23,257 bases of DNA from DAOVVL01 sp965603095 (GTDB lineage: Bacteria; Pseudomonadota; Alphaproteobacteria; Rhodospirillales; Magnetovibrionaceae). The notes beneath the pieces were generated by a model, which was not told the DNA's origin, did not search any database, and saw only the letters and a list, made by a program, of their open reading frames with translations. Position numbers and translations under genes: made by a program. Of the stretch, positions 22,505 to 23,257 are shown piece by piece. Location of the stretch: the NCBI GenBank assembly GCA_965603095.1, contig CBFDBQ010000034.1:1-23257 (forward strand), in the 5' to 3' direction. Each line of letters begins with the position of its first letter. Position 1 is the stretch's first letter.

Positions 22505-22711
22505 ATGGGTGCGTTTGGTATTTGGCAATGGGTTGTAGTTCTAGCAATAGTACTTCTGCTTTTTGGTGGTCGCGGTAAAATTTCTGCTCTTATGGGTGAT
22601 TTTGGCAAGGGCCTACGCTCATTTAAAAAGGGGCTTAAAGACGGCGAGGGCGAAGCTGCCGATAGCGATGAAAAAAAACCAATCGAAGATGAGACCGATA
22701 AAAAAGACTAA
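22505..22711 (+). CDS. tatA: Sec-independent protein translocase TatA
   Basis: TatA oligomerises to form the conduit of the twin-arginine export pathway. The 68-residue protein has the expected N-terminal transmembrane helix (IWQWVVVLAIVLLLFG), the conserved FG hinge (F20-G21), an amphipathic helix (LMGDFGKGLRSFKKGLKD) and a charged tail. The GAGAG-type Shine-Dalgarno at about 22490-22496 is adequate. It is followed by tatB after 120 nt, a wide gap for this operon, with a hairpin in between. Confidence 0.95.
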   Translation: MGAFGIWQWVVVLAIVLLLFGGRGKISALMGDFGKGLRSFKKGLKDGEGEAADSDEKKPIEDETDKKD

Positions 22712-22736
22712 AACAAATATCGGTATTTTTGGTTTT
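22694..22736 (+). terminator. Possible attenuator between tatA and tatB
   Basis: ACCGATA (22694-22700, inside the end of tatA) pairs with TATCGGT (22718-22724). It is followed by two T-runs (22726-22730 and 22733-22738, broken by GG). The 17-nt loop and 7-bp stem make it weak, so partial termination is more likely than a full stop. This would fit the excess of TatA over TatB seen in Tat systems. Confidence 0.35.
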
Positions 22737-22831
22737 TTAATTAACTTCCGTCGCCATGTCCCCGACAATAATTACGTAGGGCGAGTTGGCATTTTCTTTT
22801 AATAAGCTTTTGGGATGATGGGTATTCGGCC

Positions 22832-23257
22832 ATGTTCGATATCGGATGGCAGGAAATATTTATTATCGGAATTCTCGCACTTATTGTTGTGGGACCAAAA
22901 GACCTGCCACAAGCAGTTCGCACCGTATCGCAGTGGATCAGAAAAGCACGCGCCATGGCAAGCGAACTTCAGGGTGGCGTAAATGAAATAATACGCGAAG
23001 CCGAACTTGACGATATAAAAAAACAAATTACCGACGCAAAATCATTTGACCTGCAATCCGAACTTGAAAAAAATATCGACCCCAACGGTGAAATTGCATC
23101 TGGTCTTGGGGTTGATAAAACTGCTCTTGGGATTGACCAGACTGGGATCAATAAGACACCCTTGGACGATGAAGCCGAGGGCTTAAACCAAACAGCAGAC
23201 GATGCGTCCAACGAAGGGCCAATCGCCGAAACCTACAACAATAAACAATCCGTTCCT
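22832..23257 (+). CDS. tatB: Sec-independent protein translocase TatB (partial, cut at right edge)
   Basis: TatB forms the Tat substrate receptor with TatC. The visible 142 residues start MFDIGWQEIFIIGILALIVV and continue with the signature VGPKDLPQAVRTV (20-32), an amphipathic helix (WIRKARAMASELQGGVNEII) and a charged tail. No stop is reached before the window ends. The tail has loosely repeated segments (ALGIDQTGINKTPL). No clear Shine-Dalgarno precedes the ATG; GGGATGATGGG at 22812-22822 is the only G-rich stretch. tatC would be expected next. Confidence 0.93.
   Translation, partial: MFDIGWQEIFIIGILALIVVGPKDLPQAVRTVSQWIRKARAMASELQGGVNEIIREAELDDIKKQITDAKSFDLQSELEKNIDPNGEIASGLGVDKTALGIDQTGINKTPLDDEAEGLNQTADDASNEGPIAETYNNKQSVP

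Noticed and set aside
1..23257. CRISPR arrays, rRNA genes, riboswitches, prophage structural genes
   Set aside because: No regularly spaced repeats, rRNA sequence, recognisable riboswitch core or phage genes were seen anywhere in the window.

Overview
The window is chromosomal DNA of an alphaproteobacterium with moderate GC content, by eye somewhat under 50%. The evidence is gene content and order. The run pcm-like / tolC / popZ / valS, the erpA / dgt / argS cluster, and SPOR protein / nagZ / M50 protease / scpA / scpB / tatA / tatB are all alphaproteobacterial neighbourhoods, and PopZ itself is an alphaproteobacterial pole organiser. I cannot place it below class; Rhodospirillales or a marine relative is plausible.

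Layout. (1) Positions 1-1047 are an accessory module. A gene for an Abi_2/AbiD-AbiF-type protein with a HEPN RNase motif (301-975) is preceded by about 200 nt of strongly folding, apparently non-coding sequence (four stem-loops between 77 and 275). Both lie between two copies of a direct repeat of at least 30 bp (1-30 and 1018-1047). (2) 1074-1373: two candidate terminators and the minus-strand genes tRNA-Cys(GCA) and tRNA-Asn(GTT). (3) 1603-4623: a divergent protein-isoaspartate methyltransferase homologue, a TolC-type outer-membrane channel starting at TTG, and popZ with its terminator. (4) 4709-8382: valS, a convergent DinB-family protein and a DUF302 protein. (5) 8611-12482: a CsdA-like DEAD-box RNA helicase followed closely by ilvD. 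(6) 12483-13588: an AT-rich spacer with inverted repeats, then a hemerythrin-receiver fusion. (7) 13594-14730, minus strand: xth and erpA. (8) 14872-22711, plus strand: dgt, argS, SPOR protein, nagZ, M50 protease, scpA, scpB and tatA, closely packed with two overlaps. (9) tatB runs off the right edge.

Most genes are housekeeping: translation (valS, argS, tRNAs), branched-chain amino-acid synthesis (ilvD), Fe-S assembly (erpA), dNTP and DNA maintenance (dgt, xth), cell wall and division (SPOR protein, nagZ), chromosome organisation (popZ, scpAB) and protein export (tatAB, tolC). ErpA could help supply the Fe-S cluster that IlvD needs.

The most interesting part is the left edge. A HEPN-type abortive-infection gene with a structured RNA just upstream, bounded by direct repeats, looks like a small mobile defence or toxin cassette, possibly with an RNA antitoxin. 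Second is the two-domain hemerythrin-receiver protein, a putative O2- or redox-linked signalling protein, whose leader hairpin ends next to its Shine-Dalgarno sequence.
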